Shown here piece by piece: positions 1-9,944 of a DNA stretch of 64,000 nt (position 1 is the first letter of the stretch; every line of letters starts with the position of its first letter). The position numbers and the translations under genes were made by a program. Source of the DNA: Loripinus fragilis (taxonomy: Eukaryota; Mollusca; Bivalvia; Lucinida; Lucinidae); assembly GCA_964019695.1 (NCBI GenBank), contig OZ026528.1:52544495-52608494 (forward strand). Direction: 5' to 3'. The notes below the pieces were generated by a model. The model had not been told where the DNA came from. It searched no databases and was given only the letters and a program-made list of their open reading frames with translations.

Positions 1-690
1 ATAATAGTATACCTTATCACAAATTTAGTGGCAGCAGAATTGCCACTGATCCTGTGGCCAGTTTCATCAAACAGACAGAGTCTAATGATGAGGGACAGAG
101 CTTAGTGAGTAATTTATCCTGCACTATTTCTTATAATAGTATACCTTATCACAAATTTAGTGGCAGCGGAATTATCACTGATTCTGGTGTAACATTTCAA
201 TTGCTTTAAAGGTGTTCTATTCAATTGAAAGATCCAAATAACAGCAACATCAATAACAGGTAGAAATGGTAGGATTTATCACTGGAAAATATTTAACCTC
301 ATATCGGTGTGGATTGAAAAGAAGTGTAAGTGTATATAAAAAACAGTGGTAGCTCAACTGCCTAACTTACACATACATTTTCAGTCCAGGTGATCTGGAC
401 TCATCCATCCCAGTAAATATAAGAGCCGCGACATGAGATTTCCAACAATGTGGTATGTGCGACCAGCAAAGGCAGACCAGCATATGCGCAATCGATCAGA
501 GCCTTTGCTAGTCGCCTGAATATTCTATGAATATAAAGCTACTAAGCTTAAAAGGAGGCTGTACAGGCATGTCTGAGTCTGCACTTGTAAAAATGCCACA
601 TTGTTGGAAATCACATGTCGCGGCTCACTAATTATTTGCTGAAGGAAGCAAACCAGTATTTCCTGATACTTCTGTATAAACAGTCTGATT
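1..690 (+). repeat. Dispersed repeat family A, copy 1 (cut by window edge)
   Basis: Closely resembles 30460-31640: the same ordered blocks occur in both (TTATAATAGTATACC, AGTGGCAGC, ACAGGTAGAAAT, TTATCACTGGAAAAT, then a MITE, then TTATTTGCTGAAGGAA). An internal partial duplication is visible, because the TTATAATAGTATACC block occurs at 1 and again near 132. Reverse-complement pieces are tandemly arrayed at 52072-52660. No coding potential was seen. The class is unknown. Confidence 0.75.
423..626. mobile_element. MITE family 1, copy 1
   Basis: 31 bp terminal inverted repeats (423-453 and 596-626, one mismatch) begin GAGCCGCGACATG. The interior carries an imperfect palindrome around a GCATATGCGC core and the words CAGAGCCTTTGCTAG. 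It has no ORF. Related copies lie at 15145-15381, 27485-27719 (opposite orientation) and 31361-31584, with fragments near 20870-21010 and 54740. This is a non-autonomous DNA element of unknown superfamily; a target duplication could not be fixed because the copy sits inside repeat A. Confidence 0.75.
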
Positions 691-923
691 TTGAAATATG
701 TTGTTTGTACATGCTTTTTCGTGTTTAGATATACATGTACTGCAATCTGATCTGGAACTATCCTGATTGCATATTATTTTCGTGTTGGAGTTATTTACCC
801 TGCACTGTAAATAGCATAGACTGGCTCCAGTCCTTAAAACAAGTTTTCATCAATGTGCCATACCATATTCTTGAAGCTAGCCTTACTTTGATGGTTCTGT
901 TTTAACTACCTTTATATGACATA

Positions 924-1290
924 GTACGGATGTGCGGCGCGAATAGCCCCTTATTCAGCGCTGCCATGTACACGATAAGCCCCCAATTTTCTAAGAGAAA
1001 GTATATGACTGACCCAATTATTCATCATTGTTATATGAATGGCCCCATTTTCTGACAGCCCTGTTTGAAAATACTCATATTTTTGCTCAGATATTCAGAT
1101 CAGAAACCTAAATTGTAATATTTATTTGTAAACTTTGTTTACAGACAGCAAAGAGGGAATATAAAAATCAAAGAACAGTATGTGGCTATGTAAACATTTT
1201 GTTCAATTAAGTATGCGAATAGGTCTTTTTTTTCGAAGACCAGGTATATGATTAGGGTAGGTTTAAAAAAACTGGGCCGCACAACCGTAC
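924..1290. mobile_element. Short inverted-repeat element, about 367 bp
   Basis: 15 bp inverted termini match with one mismatch: GTACGGATGTGCGGC at 924-938 and the complement of GTACGGTTGTGCGGC at 1276-1290. The interior is AT-rich with no ORF. No clear target-site duplication is visible. It is probably a MITE, but with one copy in the window the call is moderate. Confidence 0.5.
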
Positions 1291-1317
1291 CAAAATTACC
1301 CTCAAGTTACCCCCCAC

Positions 1318-1515
1318 GAGATTCTACAATAATTGAGCTTCTGCATTTAGGAAGCGCAGTGGCTATATGGTAGAGTGCTTGTTTCGAGATCGAGGGGGTT
1401 GGGGGTACGAGCCTTACCGACGCCTGTATATTAATCCTTGCTTAGTACTGGTTCAATCCAGGAAGACCCATCCCGACGTTGATGAGACGTAAAGAATCAA
1501 ATCAAACAAATAAAA
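1318..1515 (+). mobile_element. tRNA-derived SINE, copy 1 (decayed)
   Basis: The head GCGCAGTGGCTATATGGTAGAG resembles an A box but the B-box region (GGGGGTACGAGCC) is degraded. The body has AGTACTGGTTCAATCCAGGA and ends in an AAATCAAACAAA-type tail like the copy at 1580-1779. The sequence just upstream (about 1318-1350) and the head recur at 33366-33425, so this insertion or its flank was copied as part of a larger repeat. Confidence 0.55.
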
Positions 1516-1539
1516 ATACATGAAACGAAGTTTTTTTAT

Positions 1540-2290
1540 ATGTTTCAAACAAAACGAATTATGTGTTTATCTTTTGTTAGGGATCGCAGTGGCTCAGTAT
1601 TAGAGTGCTGGACTTGAGACCGAGGGGCCGTGGGTTCGAGCCCCATCGGCGTCACTGTGTCGTGTCCTTGAGCAAGACACATTAATCCTACCTTAGCACT
1701 GGATCAACTCAGATATACCCGTCCATACATAACTGAAAGATTGTGATGGGACATAAAGAGTCAAATCAAACAAACAATCATATAATTTTGTTTTTCTATT
1801 ACCTAATATGGGCAGGTATTCTTATAACTGTGCGACTGATAGATGCAACAAAAACACTGCCTATATAACATTATGACTGCCAATAACGTATTACTCAATT
1901 TTTACTGTGTATTTACCTGAAGCAGCAAAATCGAACAAACGTTTGATTTACTTTCGTTTTCCTATTACTTATTAGAGTGATTTATCTCCCTTGAACAAAT
2001 TCATACATTCTATATTACCTGAGCATCGAGTGAGCTTTGCTACAGTTATCTGCTGACAATACACGTTGACTGTCCATTTGTTATAATTCATTTTTACTGT
2101 CTGCCTACCCATACGCTGCAGAATGGAACATACTTTTCGATCGACTTTCGTTTTCCTAATACTTACAATAGGAGTCACGACTTCCTTGTCCCTGGTTGGC
2201 CCACAGAGGAAAAAACACTGACTGTATAAAACTGTGACTGACAATTTATCAAAATGTACTTATAGATAATTTTCTGGCTGTTTACTTACC
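1540..2290 (+). repeat. Dispersed repeat family B, copy 1, split by a SINE
   Basis: Matches 38260-38760 in order: CAAACAAAACGAATTAT, TGTGCGACTGATAG, GAGTGATTTATCTCCCTTGAA, then GAGTCAC and GGCCCACAG words. A fragment also occurs at 40430-40560. In this copy a SINE (1580-1779) interrupts the repeat between ATCTTTTGTTAG and TTTTTCTATTACC, whereas the 38.3 kb copy is continuous there. No ORF in it looks real. Confidence 0.65.
1580..1779 (+). mobile_element. tRNA-derived SINE, copy 2 (best preserved)
   Basis: The A-box-like TGGCTCAGTATTAGAG lies near 1590 and the B box GGTTCGAGCCC at 1633-1643, giving an internal RNA polymerase III promoter. The body contains GTGTCCTTGAGCAAGACAC, a CACTGGATCAACTCAG block and a short AAATCAAACAAACAA tail. 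Copy 3 at 19614-19800 shares the head and the GTCCTTAAGCAAGATAC block, and 40005-40085 carries only the 3' part. It is not a functional tRNA gene, because no cloverleaf can be completed past the B box. Confidence 0.75.
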
Positions 2291-2446
2291 CACATGCAGC
2301 AAATTCTTCAGTTAATCTAAACGTCCAACAGTAGGGATAATATGACTCAGTTAAAACAAGTTCATGCTTAACAAATAACAAGTGTAAGTTTTTTAAATAA
2401 AAACAAGTATAAGCTTTTTTAATATAGGCTAGAGATCTGTATTGCA

Positions 2447-2448
<2 letters not shown>

Positions 2449-2520
<72 letters not shown>
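2449..2520 (+). repeat. GT dinucleotide microsatellite, about 36 units
   Basis: An uninterrupted GT run. The histidine/threonine-rich minus-strand reading frame across it is an artefact of the run. Confidence 0.98.
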
Positions 2521-2521
<1 letters not shown>

Positions 2522-3394
2522 GATGTTGAGGAGTGGATGGAAATATTGGTCCCATGATACGAGACGTCGCATTCTTCTTCATTTTCATTTGAGTGATTTT
2601 AGCTGAGTGTGCATCCTATTGATAAACTTCTGTTTGGATATTCAAATATATTGCTGCAGATCTGAGCCCCTCGAACCAAAGCTGTCAGTCATGTCTTTAG
2701 CTCATATGTGTGCACACAATATTCTTGAAGTTAGATTTACGCTGTAGTAGAATAAACATGTAGATAGCATGGTTCCATTATTACGAAACAAAGTCTAAGT
2801 GAAAATAATACTAAATGCTATAACAGACGAACATCATGGGGACTAATGCCAAATCATAATGACGAACGCATATCTGTCCTCATATCACACCCAGAGTACT
2901 TTTGTATGTCAACATGACGGAAAAATGCAATTTTTGTGTAAGTTTTCATTGAAAACGAGAGTTATAGACACGGGTGGTGAAGCTATGTTTCATAGCTAGT
3001 AAGTAACTGGAGGACACGGTGTATCTATAAGATGTTCTGTTCTGTTCTATTCGTAGGTATACAAATAATGCCTCCGCCCTAGCGCCATCTGACGTCACTG
3101 TATGATTATCAGAGTCGTTTATTGGTCCGCTAGTATGAGACGCTCAAATTGATTGGCTGTGCTCTTTGCGTGCGCCAGAAAATTTTTCTTATCTCGGGAC
3201 AGGGCCTTACTCTAGCCCGAGTCATTCTCATTTTATGCTTGTAGCTGGAAGGTTGAGAAGTTTATTTAGAAGAAGTTTGAAAGATATACCTGACAGAACT
3301 GTGCTAGCAGATAGATAGCCAGGGTTAGATTAGTGTGAAGACTGAACTGTTTTATTTACGTTGCTAGATCTCAGCGTTAGGCTCTCTGCGAGCA
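2521..3394. other. Non-coding stretch leading into the DIRS-type element
   Basis: No gene seen in 2521-3060. The part from about 3060 to 3394 becomes less AT-rich and precedes the gag start codon, so it probably holds the 5' end and leader of the retrotransposon. I looked for matching terminal or split direct repeats in the right flank (8173-9940) and did not find any by eye. Confidence 0.4.
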
Positions 3395-4679
3395 ATGGAA
3401 GAACACGCCCAAGGCGCTAGGCCTAAAACGTACTCACTGAGAAAAGGTACTGGACAGGACTATGAAAGAATGCATGAAGGTGATGCTAAGTTGAAGAAGC
3501 AGCTGGCCGACGTCAGAGATATGCCAGCGAAAACACCTGGACAGTCGATCGTGGTAATTGAGGGGTCAGAGTCAGACGTCGGTTGCAGCAAGAAGCAGGG
3601 GACATCACTCCCAAAGACAAATAAGCAAATCGAAGCGTTGGACAAAGATATTCTTGAGCTCCAGGCCTCTATTTCTAAGACTCAGTCAAGTTTGAAGGAG
3701 GTATCGATAAAGAAGCAGTGGAGAGAGCGATCCAACAGAGTGGGGAAGTTATCCAAGGAATTGTTCGTTGCGGAGCAGCAATTACAGAAGGCAGAGGAAG
3801 AAGGTGAGCCACGAAAACATGTGACACTAACTAAATCCTGTAATTCTAAGGGGTTTTCAGGGAAATCTTTGTGTGTCAGAGACATTGTCTCTTCCCAAAA
3901 TGACTGTAAACATTCCAGGGAAGTTGACTAAAATGACCTAAGGCAGAACCCCAGACTGGTTGCCACAGTTAACAATCAACTTTCTTCCATGGGCCTTGTC
4001 CAGTCCTTGGACTCTGAAGACAGTGAATCAAGCAACAAAGTGTTAAATCCTGAGGCCTATTGTCAATCAGTTAAATGTTCAAAGTCAAAAAAGTGCAAAT
4101 CTGGTCTTTATCAGAAATATGCAGACTCAGTATTGTTCCCTCAACTTTGGCCGCATACAGCCCTGCAGTATGAATATGTGTCAGAGTCCGTAGAATTCAT
4201 GTCCCTTGATATCAAGATGTTCGTAGGGGGGAGATTGAGATAGTAATGGGGACTCTGACACCTTCGGCAGAGAAAGCAGGCCGATTTAAATTACTGAGAA
4301 AGCTAATGTTCTTTGCAAACATTTATGGTCAGCACTTTTAAGGTTCTATGTTGCATGGGTGAGAAGAATTGAAGTGGGTTTGAGTACTTGGTCCGATGAC
4401 CCAAATGAAATAGAAACACCCATGTTGACCAGGTACACGTTAAACAAAAACAAAGGGATAAATATGCAGGTTAAGAGTTCTTCCTCTAGGAATTCGGAGC
4501 AGGTTTGATGGTGTCCAGACTACAATAAACAACAGTGCTCAGCTGGTTCTTCTGTGCATCAAAAACTCATCAAAAATCAATCACGAACTGTGAAGCACAT
4601 CTGTAGCAGTTGTCTTAAGATAGACAAGAAACAGCTGGAGCACCCCCAAACTTCTGCTGCGTGTCCCTACAGGAAGTGA
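3395..4679 (+). pseudogene. DIRS/Ngaro-type gag-like gene, disrupted
   Basis: Likely the structural (gag-like) protein of a tyrosine-recombinase retrotransposon. The ATG is at 3395. Residues about 75-138 form a charged coiled coil. After an in-frame TAA (3929-3931) the same frame continues to about 4230 with an LWPH..LQYEYV block and an LD.KMFV block, which I recognise from DIRS-type gag proteins. The frame then shifts at a six-G run near 4225-4231 and again near 4338. It continues with AWVRRIEVGL and a Cys/His cluster (about 4512-4670: C, C, H, then VKHIC..C, H, CPYR) resembling a zinc-binding module. A TGA at 4506-4508 is a further break; TGA at 4677-4679 may be the natural end. Seen: motifs and breaks. 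Inferred: nucleocapsid-like role. It cannot make a full protein. Confidence 0.7.
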
Positions 4680-4694
4680 CTATCTTCTGGCGCA

Positions 4695-6558
4695 GTGGCC
4701 GATCAACCCAATGTAGTAGGCAATTTAGTCACCTTTCAGAATAGTGGGACAGTCCATCATTTAAGTGTTTTTGAATCAAACGCAAATAATTCGAAGAGTC
4801 CATTGATGGTAGAAGGTGGCTTCATAAAGTCAAACGTAGATCCATTACTTATTGGCCCATCCAAAAAGAACAATGATGAGCAAATATTTCTTGAATTATG
4901 TCAAACTGTGAAAGATTCGGGCTTGTATAATTTTGAATCATGTAGAATGTCCCTTCATACAAAGCTAAGTATCTCTTTCATCAGATTCATGCTGTCTGAT
5001 TATGAAGACAAGGAAGTTTGTGAATTCCTTGAGTACCGTTTTCCGATTGGTTTTATGGACAAAATAAAAACCGGTCCTCCCCAAGTCAAAAACCACAAAG
5101 GCATAATACAATTCCCAAAAGAAGTCCATGATTATCTCTCGAAGGAGTTATCTTAGGACGCGTATTGGGTCCCTTTAAGAACATTCCCTTTTCAGAGGAA
5201 TTTTGGATTTCCCCTCTCAATACTGTAGACAAAAAAGACTCTGATGAAAGAAGGGTAATTCTAGATCTCAGTTATACGGAGGGGTCAGCAGTAAATGATG
5301 GGATACCAAAGAACTCCTATTTGGGTTCTCACGTCAACTTGATTTTCCCGAGGGTAGACGATTTAGTAGCTCTAGTAAAAGAACATGGTAGGGGCTGTCT
5401 TCTCTATAAGCGTGACTTAATGCGTGCTTATAGACAGATCCCAGTGGATCCTAGTGATGTCCCCTTATTAGGCTATGGTTTTGAGGGGAACTTTTATTTT
5501 TGACAAATTTCTTAGTATGGGTTTACAATCGGCCGCTCATATCTGTCAGCGTGTTACCAAGGCAATCAGGTTCATGTGTTTCATGATGAAAATTGCTATT
5601 TTAAATTATTTAGATGACTTTGCAGGAGCAAGCGACCCAGCCAGGGCACACAAATCCTTTATTGAGCTTGGACAACTGTTAGAGTCATGTGGCATTGAGA
5701 ATTCCAAGCAAAAGGCTTGCCCTCCTTCAACGAGGATGACTTTTATAGGAGTCCTTTTTGACTCAGAAGAATTGACACTTAGTGTAACTCCAGAGCGGTT
5801 ACAGGAAATTCTCAGGTTATTGGAGGTTTGGCTATTAAAGACGGAGGCAACTTTACAGGAACTTCAGTCTTTGATAGGCAAATTATCTTTCATTTCTTCC
5901 TGCGTTCAGGCCAGTAGAGTATTATGTGTAGGTTTTTGTCGTGGTTGCGTCAGATACACGGTAAGAAGTCTGTTCAGCAGATCCCCATGTCTATGCGCAA
6001 AGATCTTTTATGGTGGTAAGCCTTTTACCTCAGTACAATGGGATTTCAATGATGCTGTTAGAGGGATTTTCTGAACCAGATGCTCTGTTCTCTTGCGATG
6101 CTTGTCCCTCAGGCTGAGGGGACATGATGCAGGATTCTTATTTTCACGAAGAATTTCCTCCCTTTATTCAAGAAATGAAATTCCATATCAATGCCTTAGA
6201 GCTATTAACCATTGTAGTAGCACTGAAATTGTGGGGTTCAAAATTAAGGGGAAAGAAAGTTTTGATCCTATGTGATAATATGTCATCATGCAGGTTAATT
6301 AACCGAGGCTTCTCTAGGGATGTGTTTCACCAGACATGTTTGAGAGAAATCTGTTATACCGCAGCTCTGAATGAATTCATTGTAAGGGCTCAGCATATCA
6401 GAACAAAAGAGAACAGAGTGGCTGGTATTTTATCAAGGTGGCATTTGAGCAAGAATTCCAATCAATTGTTCAGAGACAGTATTGGAATTCCTGACCCCAC
6501 GTGCGTCATGGTTGACAGCAATTTATTTCGCTTAAACGGCATTTGGAAAAGCGGATAG
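4695..6558 (+). pseudogene. DIRS-type reverse transcriptase plus RNase H, disrupted
   Basis: Polymerase region of the same element. The leading part (4695-5156) ends at a TAG and continues in another frame with GRVLGPF. The catalytic Asp lies in KRDLMRAYRQIP (GAC 5414-5416). A shift in a T-run near 5500 leads to the YLDD active site at 5607-5618. The RT thumb follows, and the frame breaks again near 5915. RNase H restarts with the Asp of SCDACPSG (6097-6099), a TGA at 6115-6117 where Trp is usual, then the Glu of NALELLTIV and the Asp of LCDNMSS, ending at 6558. Order and spacing fit DIRS/Ngaro RT-RH rather than LTR Pol: no integrase or aspartic protease is seen, and a tyrosine recombinase follows. 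At least three frameshifts and two stops mean it is inactive. Confidence 0.85.
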
Positions 6559-6624
6559 GGATATTTTCCCTTTTTAACAATGTAAGGCCGTCTTAAAAAC
6601 TTTTTCTTGGTTTTTCTTACAGAA

Positions 6625-7598
6625 ATGTCCTTGATGAAATTGCAAAAAGAAGTTAAGCATTCTATGAGGGCTGCTTTTGCCGAGGGCACCACAAAAAACT
6701 TAGAAGCTCAATGGAAAGCCTATCTTTTATTTTGCAAGTTCTATAGACTCAAGGCATTGCCTACCGCATCAGATATTTTGTGCCTTTATGCACAGTTTTT
6801 ATGTCGATCCTTCAAATCGGTGGAGTCTGTGAAGAACTACATTTCAGGCGTCAAAACCATGCACTACTTTTTGGATGTAGAGTTTCCTGCACAACAACTA
6901 GTGCACTTAGGACTATTATTCAAAGGTCTGGCTAGGAAAAACCCTCACCTGCCAAATAGGACTCTTCCCATAACTCCACAGATTTTGTTGAACATGTTTT
7001 CTCTTATGGACACATCAAAGCCCAATGATGCCATCATTTGGTGTGCCTTTTTATTCAAGTTTTTCTTAATGGCTAGAAAATCAAATATTGTTCCTAATTC
7101 ACTTGCAGACTTTTCTTCTGACAAACAGTTGATAAGACAGGATGTTCACCATTCACTTGTTGTAAGGATCAAGTGGTCCAAGACTAATCAATTTGGTAGC
7201 AGGTTGCTAAAAATACCATTAACAGCGATACCTGGCTTTGTGCTTTGTCCCGTGACAGCATACACCAAAATGGTCAGCCTGTGCCCAGCAAAAGACATAA
7301 ATCCTGCCTTTTGCATTAATAATAGCAATAAAAGGGTAGTGCCTCTATTGTACGCACAGTTACAGCATAGGCTTAAGTCATTGATAGCCAAAACAGGCAG
7401 GGACCCTAACCACTTTAGTTCACACAGTTTTAGAAGGGGGGCTGTTCTTGGGCCTTTAAATTGGGTGTCCCAACAAATCTCATTCAACACCATGGTGACT
7501 GGTTGTTTGACTGCCATAAGAACTACTTAGCCTTCGACTTTCAGACAAAATTATCTGTTAGTAGTGATATGGCTACGCGAATCCTTGAATCTTTATAG
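6625..7598 (+). pseudogene. DIRS-type tyrosine recombinase, one frameshift
   Basis: Integrates the circular DNA copy in DIRS-order elements in place of a DDE integrase. I take ATG 6625, because the upstream open frame has no ATG and holds an acceptor-like tract (TTTTTCTTACAG, ending 6622). N-terminal SAM-like helices are followed by the first catalytic Arg in MARKSNIVP (7075-7077) and the HSFRR box (His 7423, Arg 7432). A loss of one base in a G-run at 7436-7441 breaks the frame. In the shifted frame the second-His HGDW box is at 7491-7502, the Tyr nucleophile at 7524-7526, and TAG at 7596-7598. All the R-H-R-H-Y residues are therefore present, split over two frames. It overlaps the open frame of the next gene by about 35 bp. 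Confidence 0.88.
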
Positions 7599-8172
7599 AG
7601 AAGTTTCATTGGCTTACTTTAATAGGCTGACTTGTTTCTTTTCAGAGACGAGTGCCATTAGAGTATCCATAAAATCGGATTCTATAGCCAAATATGTCGA
7701 CAACATACGGCACTGTGAGGTCATAGCCTTTTCAAACATCAACATCAACGCCTTGACCCACAAAATTCAGACAAGGAATTTTATTCTGGATAGGGAATTC
7801 ACCATTTTTCATGTTTGAACTAATAACATTGAAACAAAGAATGCAGGTGAAATTTTGAGCTGCTATAGCAACCTAATTTCAGTGATCAGGCAAAACAGCC
7901 ACACAAAAAATATTATTTCGGCTATACTTCCCCATCCTAAAGACCATAGTTCATCGGGGGACAGCGTTAAGCTTGTTAACACAAAACTGAAGCCTTTGTG
8001 TAGGGAAAGAAACGTGCAATTTCTCCATACATTCAGGCCCTTTCTTAAAAATTGTCAGCCTATTAGGGAGTTATATGCAGTAAATGATCAGGGTCTGCAT
8101 TTGAACTTGGAAGGTGTACGACGTTTGCGACAGTTTTTCATCAACTCCGTGGCTTATCTAATTAAAAAATAG
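7564..8172 (+). pseudogene. SGNH-hydrolase-like ORF of the DIRS/Ngaro-type element
   Basis: One frame stays open from 7564 to TAG at 8170-8172 except for a single TGA (7816-7818). The order matches SGNH/GDSL esterase blocks. A block-I-like SDSIAKYV is at 7675 (Ser where Gly is usual before DS). A block-III-like FHV, stop, TNNI sits where GTND is expected, so the TGA replaces the usual Gly codon (GGA to TGA is one change). A block V with Asp 8086 and His 8098 lies in NDQGLHLNLEGVRRL. The candidate Ser, Asn and Asp/His catalytic residues are thus retained. Hydrolase ORFs are known in Ngaro-type elements. A strong acceptor-like tract (CTGAC, then TTGTTTCTTTTCAG ending 7645) lies just before block I, suggesting it was a spliced exon. 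Substrate unknown. Confidence 0.65.
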
Positions 8173-9944
8173 GTCCTTCATAGTATCTCCTTTCCTTTGG
8201 GTTTCACTGCAGACTGTTACTTGCAGGCTCATCCCAGGGCGCATGTCTTCCTGTGGGGCCAGTCACCCCTTTTAGGGAATAAGTTCTCCCTAAGGGCTGG
8301 AGCTTGTCCACCCCCAAGTATGTTATGGGTGGTCACGCTCATCAGGCCGCAGTGAATCTTTTAGGATTTGAGCGAGCTTGCGAGTTGTCGAAATTCTGAT
8401 CCAAAACGCAGGATGTGCCACTTCAGGGTGGTTTGATATTAGGAATTGTACATATATTTATTCATTTCAGAAATGATTGTTAATAGTGAATCCCCACTTT
8501 TTTGAGGGATAAGTAAATTCAGAGACAAGTAAGTTACATGTTCAGCTTATTGTTAAATTGCTTACGCTGCTTTCTAATTTATATGCTTCATTTGCTTGCT
8601 TTCGCTTAGTTACAGTTGTTACTGCCCTTAGGGCCTTCCCCTTACTCACTGATGGTAGGCCATTGTCAAGGTGTCCAGCAGTCTGGTTGGCTTGATAGTT
8701 TTCTGTCATCTGGTTACAGTGCACAAAATCATAATCAAAACAGGGGGTCCAGGAATATTCATGGCTCATCAATTTTTCCCAGCCACAGAGTAGTTATATG
8801 GGAAGTCAGACTAAAGTTTTTGCTTCGGGAAGTTCCTGGCTCTCTTATTGCCAAATTGAAAGCACTGGTTTAAGTCATGTTGCTGAAAGGTTCCCTTTTA
8901 TTTTTTGCTGCCTTATTCAGGGATAATCCTAGGATGGGCCCGATCTATTTTGTGAGAGAACTATTAATGTTTTGCTGAAATGGACTTTATTTTTTGGCTG
9001 GGCTCCATATACAAGCTATTCAAATCTCGTGTCAGTTATGCTGTAATGTGGGTATTAAGGATTCTTGGGCCAATCAAATTTGGCAAGGGCTCATAATAAT
9101 TTCAAATGGCCTGTTAAAATTTGGAAATTGCATGTATTTGAATGAGATATGGGCTATTGATCCATTTTAAGGGCCCATCATCATTTTGGGCTAGGAGAAT
9201 CCCTGCTTATTTGTTGAATTTTGTTCCTCCTTTCATGTGTGTAGCTACATGTATATACAGATGTTCAGTTTATGCTGGGATGGTTCTAGCATACATTATG
9301 TTAGGCTTGAGTCTCTCGCATGCAGTTAAATATATATCCCTGGATTGACTACAAATTATAGTAGATCGATAAACACCATTCTAGGGTCAATTCTCAACAG
9401 CTAGGTTAAATACACCGTTTCTTCCTCCTTTCCTTTCTTGCTTTGTGTTTGGCGGACCTTCGGTTTGGCGGCTTCTCTCGTGTGGGGAAGTTCGTCATTT
9501 ATTAAGGTGACTGTACGTTGTTAAATCTATTGATTATGTGAATTGAAGGATTAATGTCATATATATATATTCACAAGGTCAGTCACTGATGTGTACATTT
9601 GTATGTAATATATTTTGACCGGCAAACACAAGTGATATGGTAAAAGGACCAATTTTAATAAGGTGCTTTTGTATTTCTTTACCTTCGGCTGAGTGTATTG
9701 ACCTTTATTTTTTATTCCTAAGGAATGGTTAAATCAGTCCATGTACTCTGAAGGATATTGCCCAAATTTTCAGGTGGGGTAACTTTCACACCAAGTAACA
9801 AAACCACGCTGGAGTTTCAACCCTGTCATTTCATTTATTGTTGCAGATGGTTTTGCTGTCGTCAAGATAACACGCCTATGTAATTTTGTCAAACTGAATC
9901 CTACTTTTATACAGAAAATGGATGTTATTAGGGGTATACATCAT
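8173..9944. other. Probable 3' region of the DIRS-type element and flank, no gene
   Basis: No supported ORF. The sequence is moderately GC-rich with G/T-rich tracts up to about 9530 and more AT-rich afterwards. The 3' terminal and internal repeats expected of DIRS or Ngaro elements should lie here, but I could not match any segment to 3060-3394 in either orientation, so the right boundary is undefined. Confidence 0.4.

Noticed and set aside
1580..1650. tRNA gene
   Set aside because: A and B boxes are present but no acceptor stem closes, and the sequence continues into a SINE body; the same applies at 19614 and 40804.
2286..2588. 100-codon minus-strand frame with a His/Thr run
   Set aside because: Produced by the GT microsatellite.
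3395..8172. LTR retrovirus-like (Gypsy or Steamer-type) element
   Set aside because: No aspartic protease, no DDE integrase and no LTRs seen; a tyrosine recombinase with R, HxxR, H and Y is present instead.
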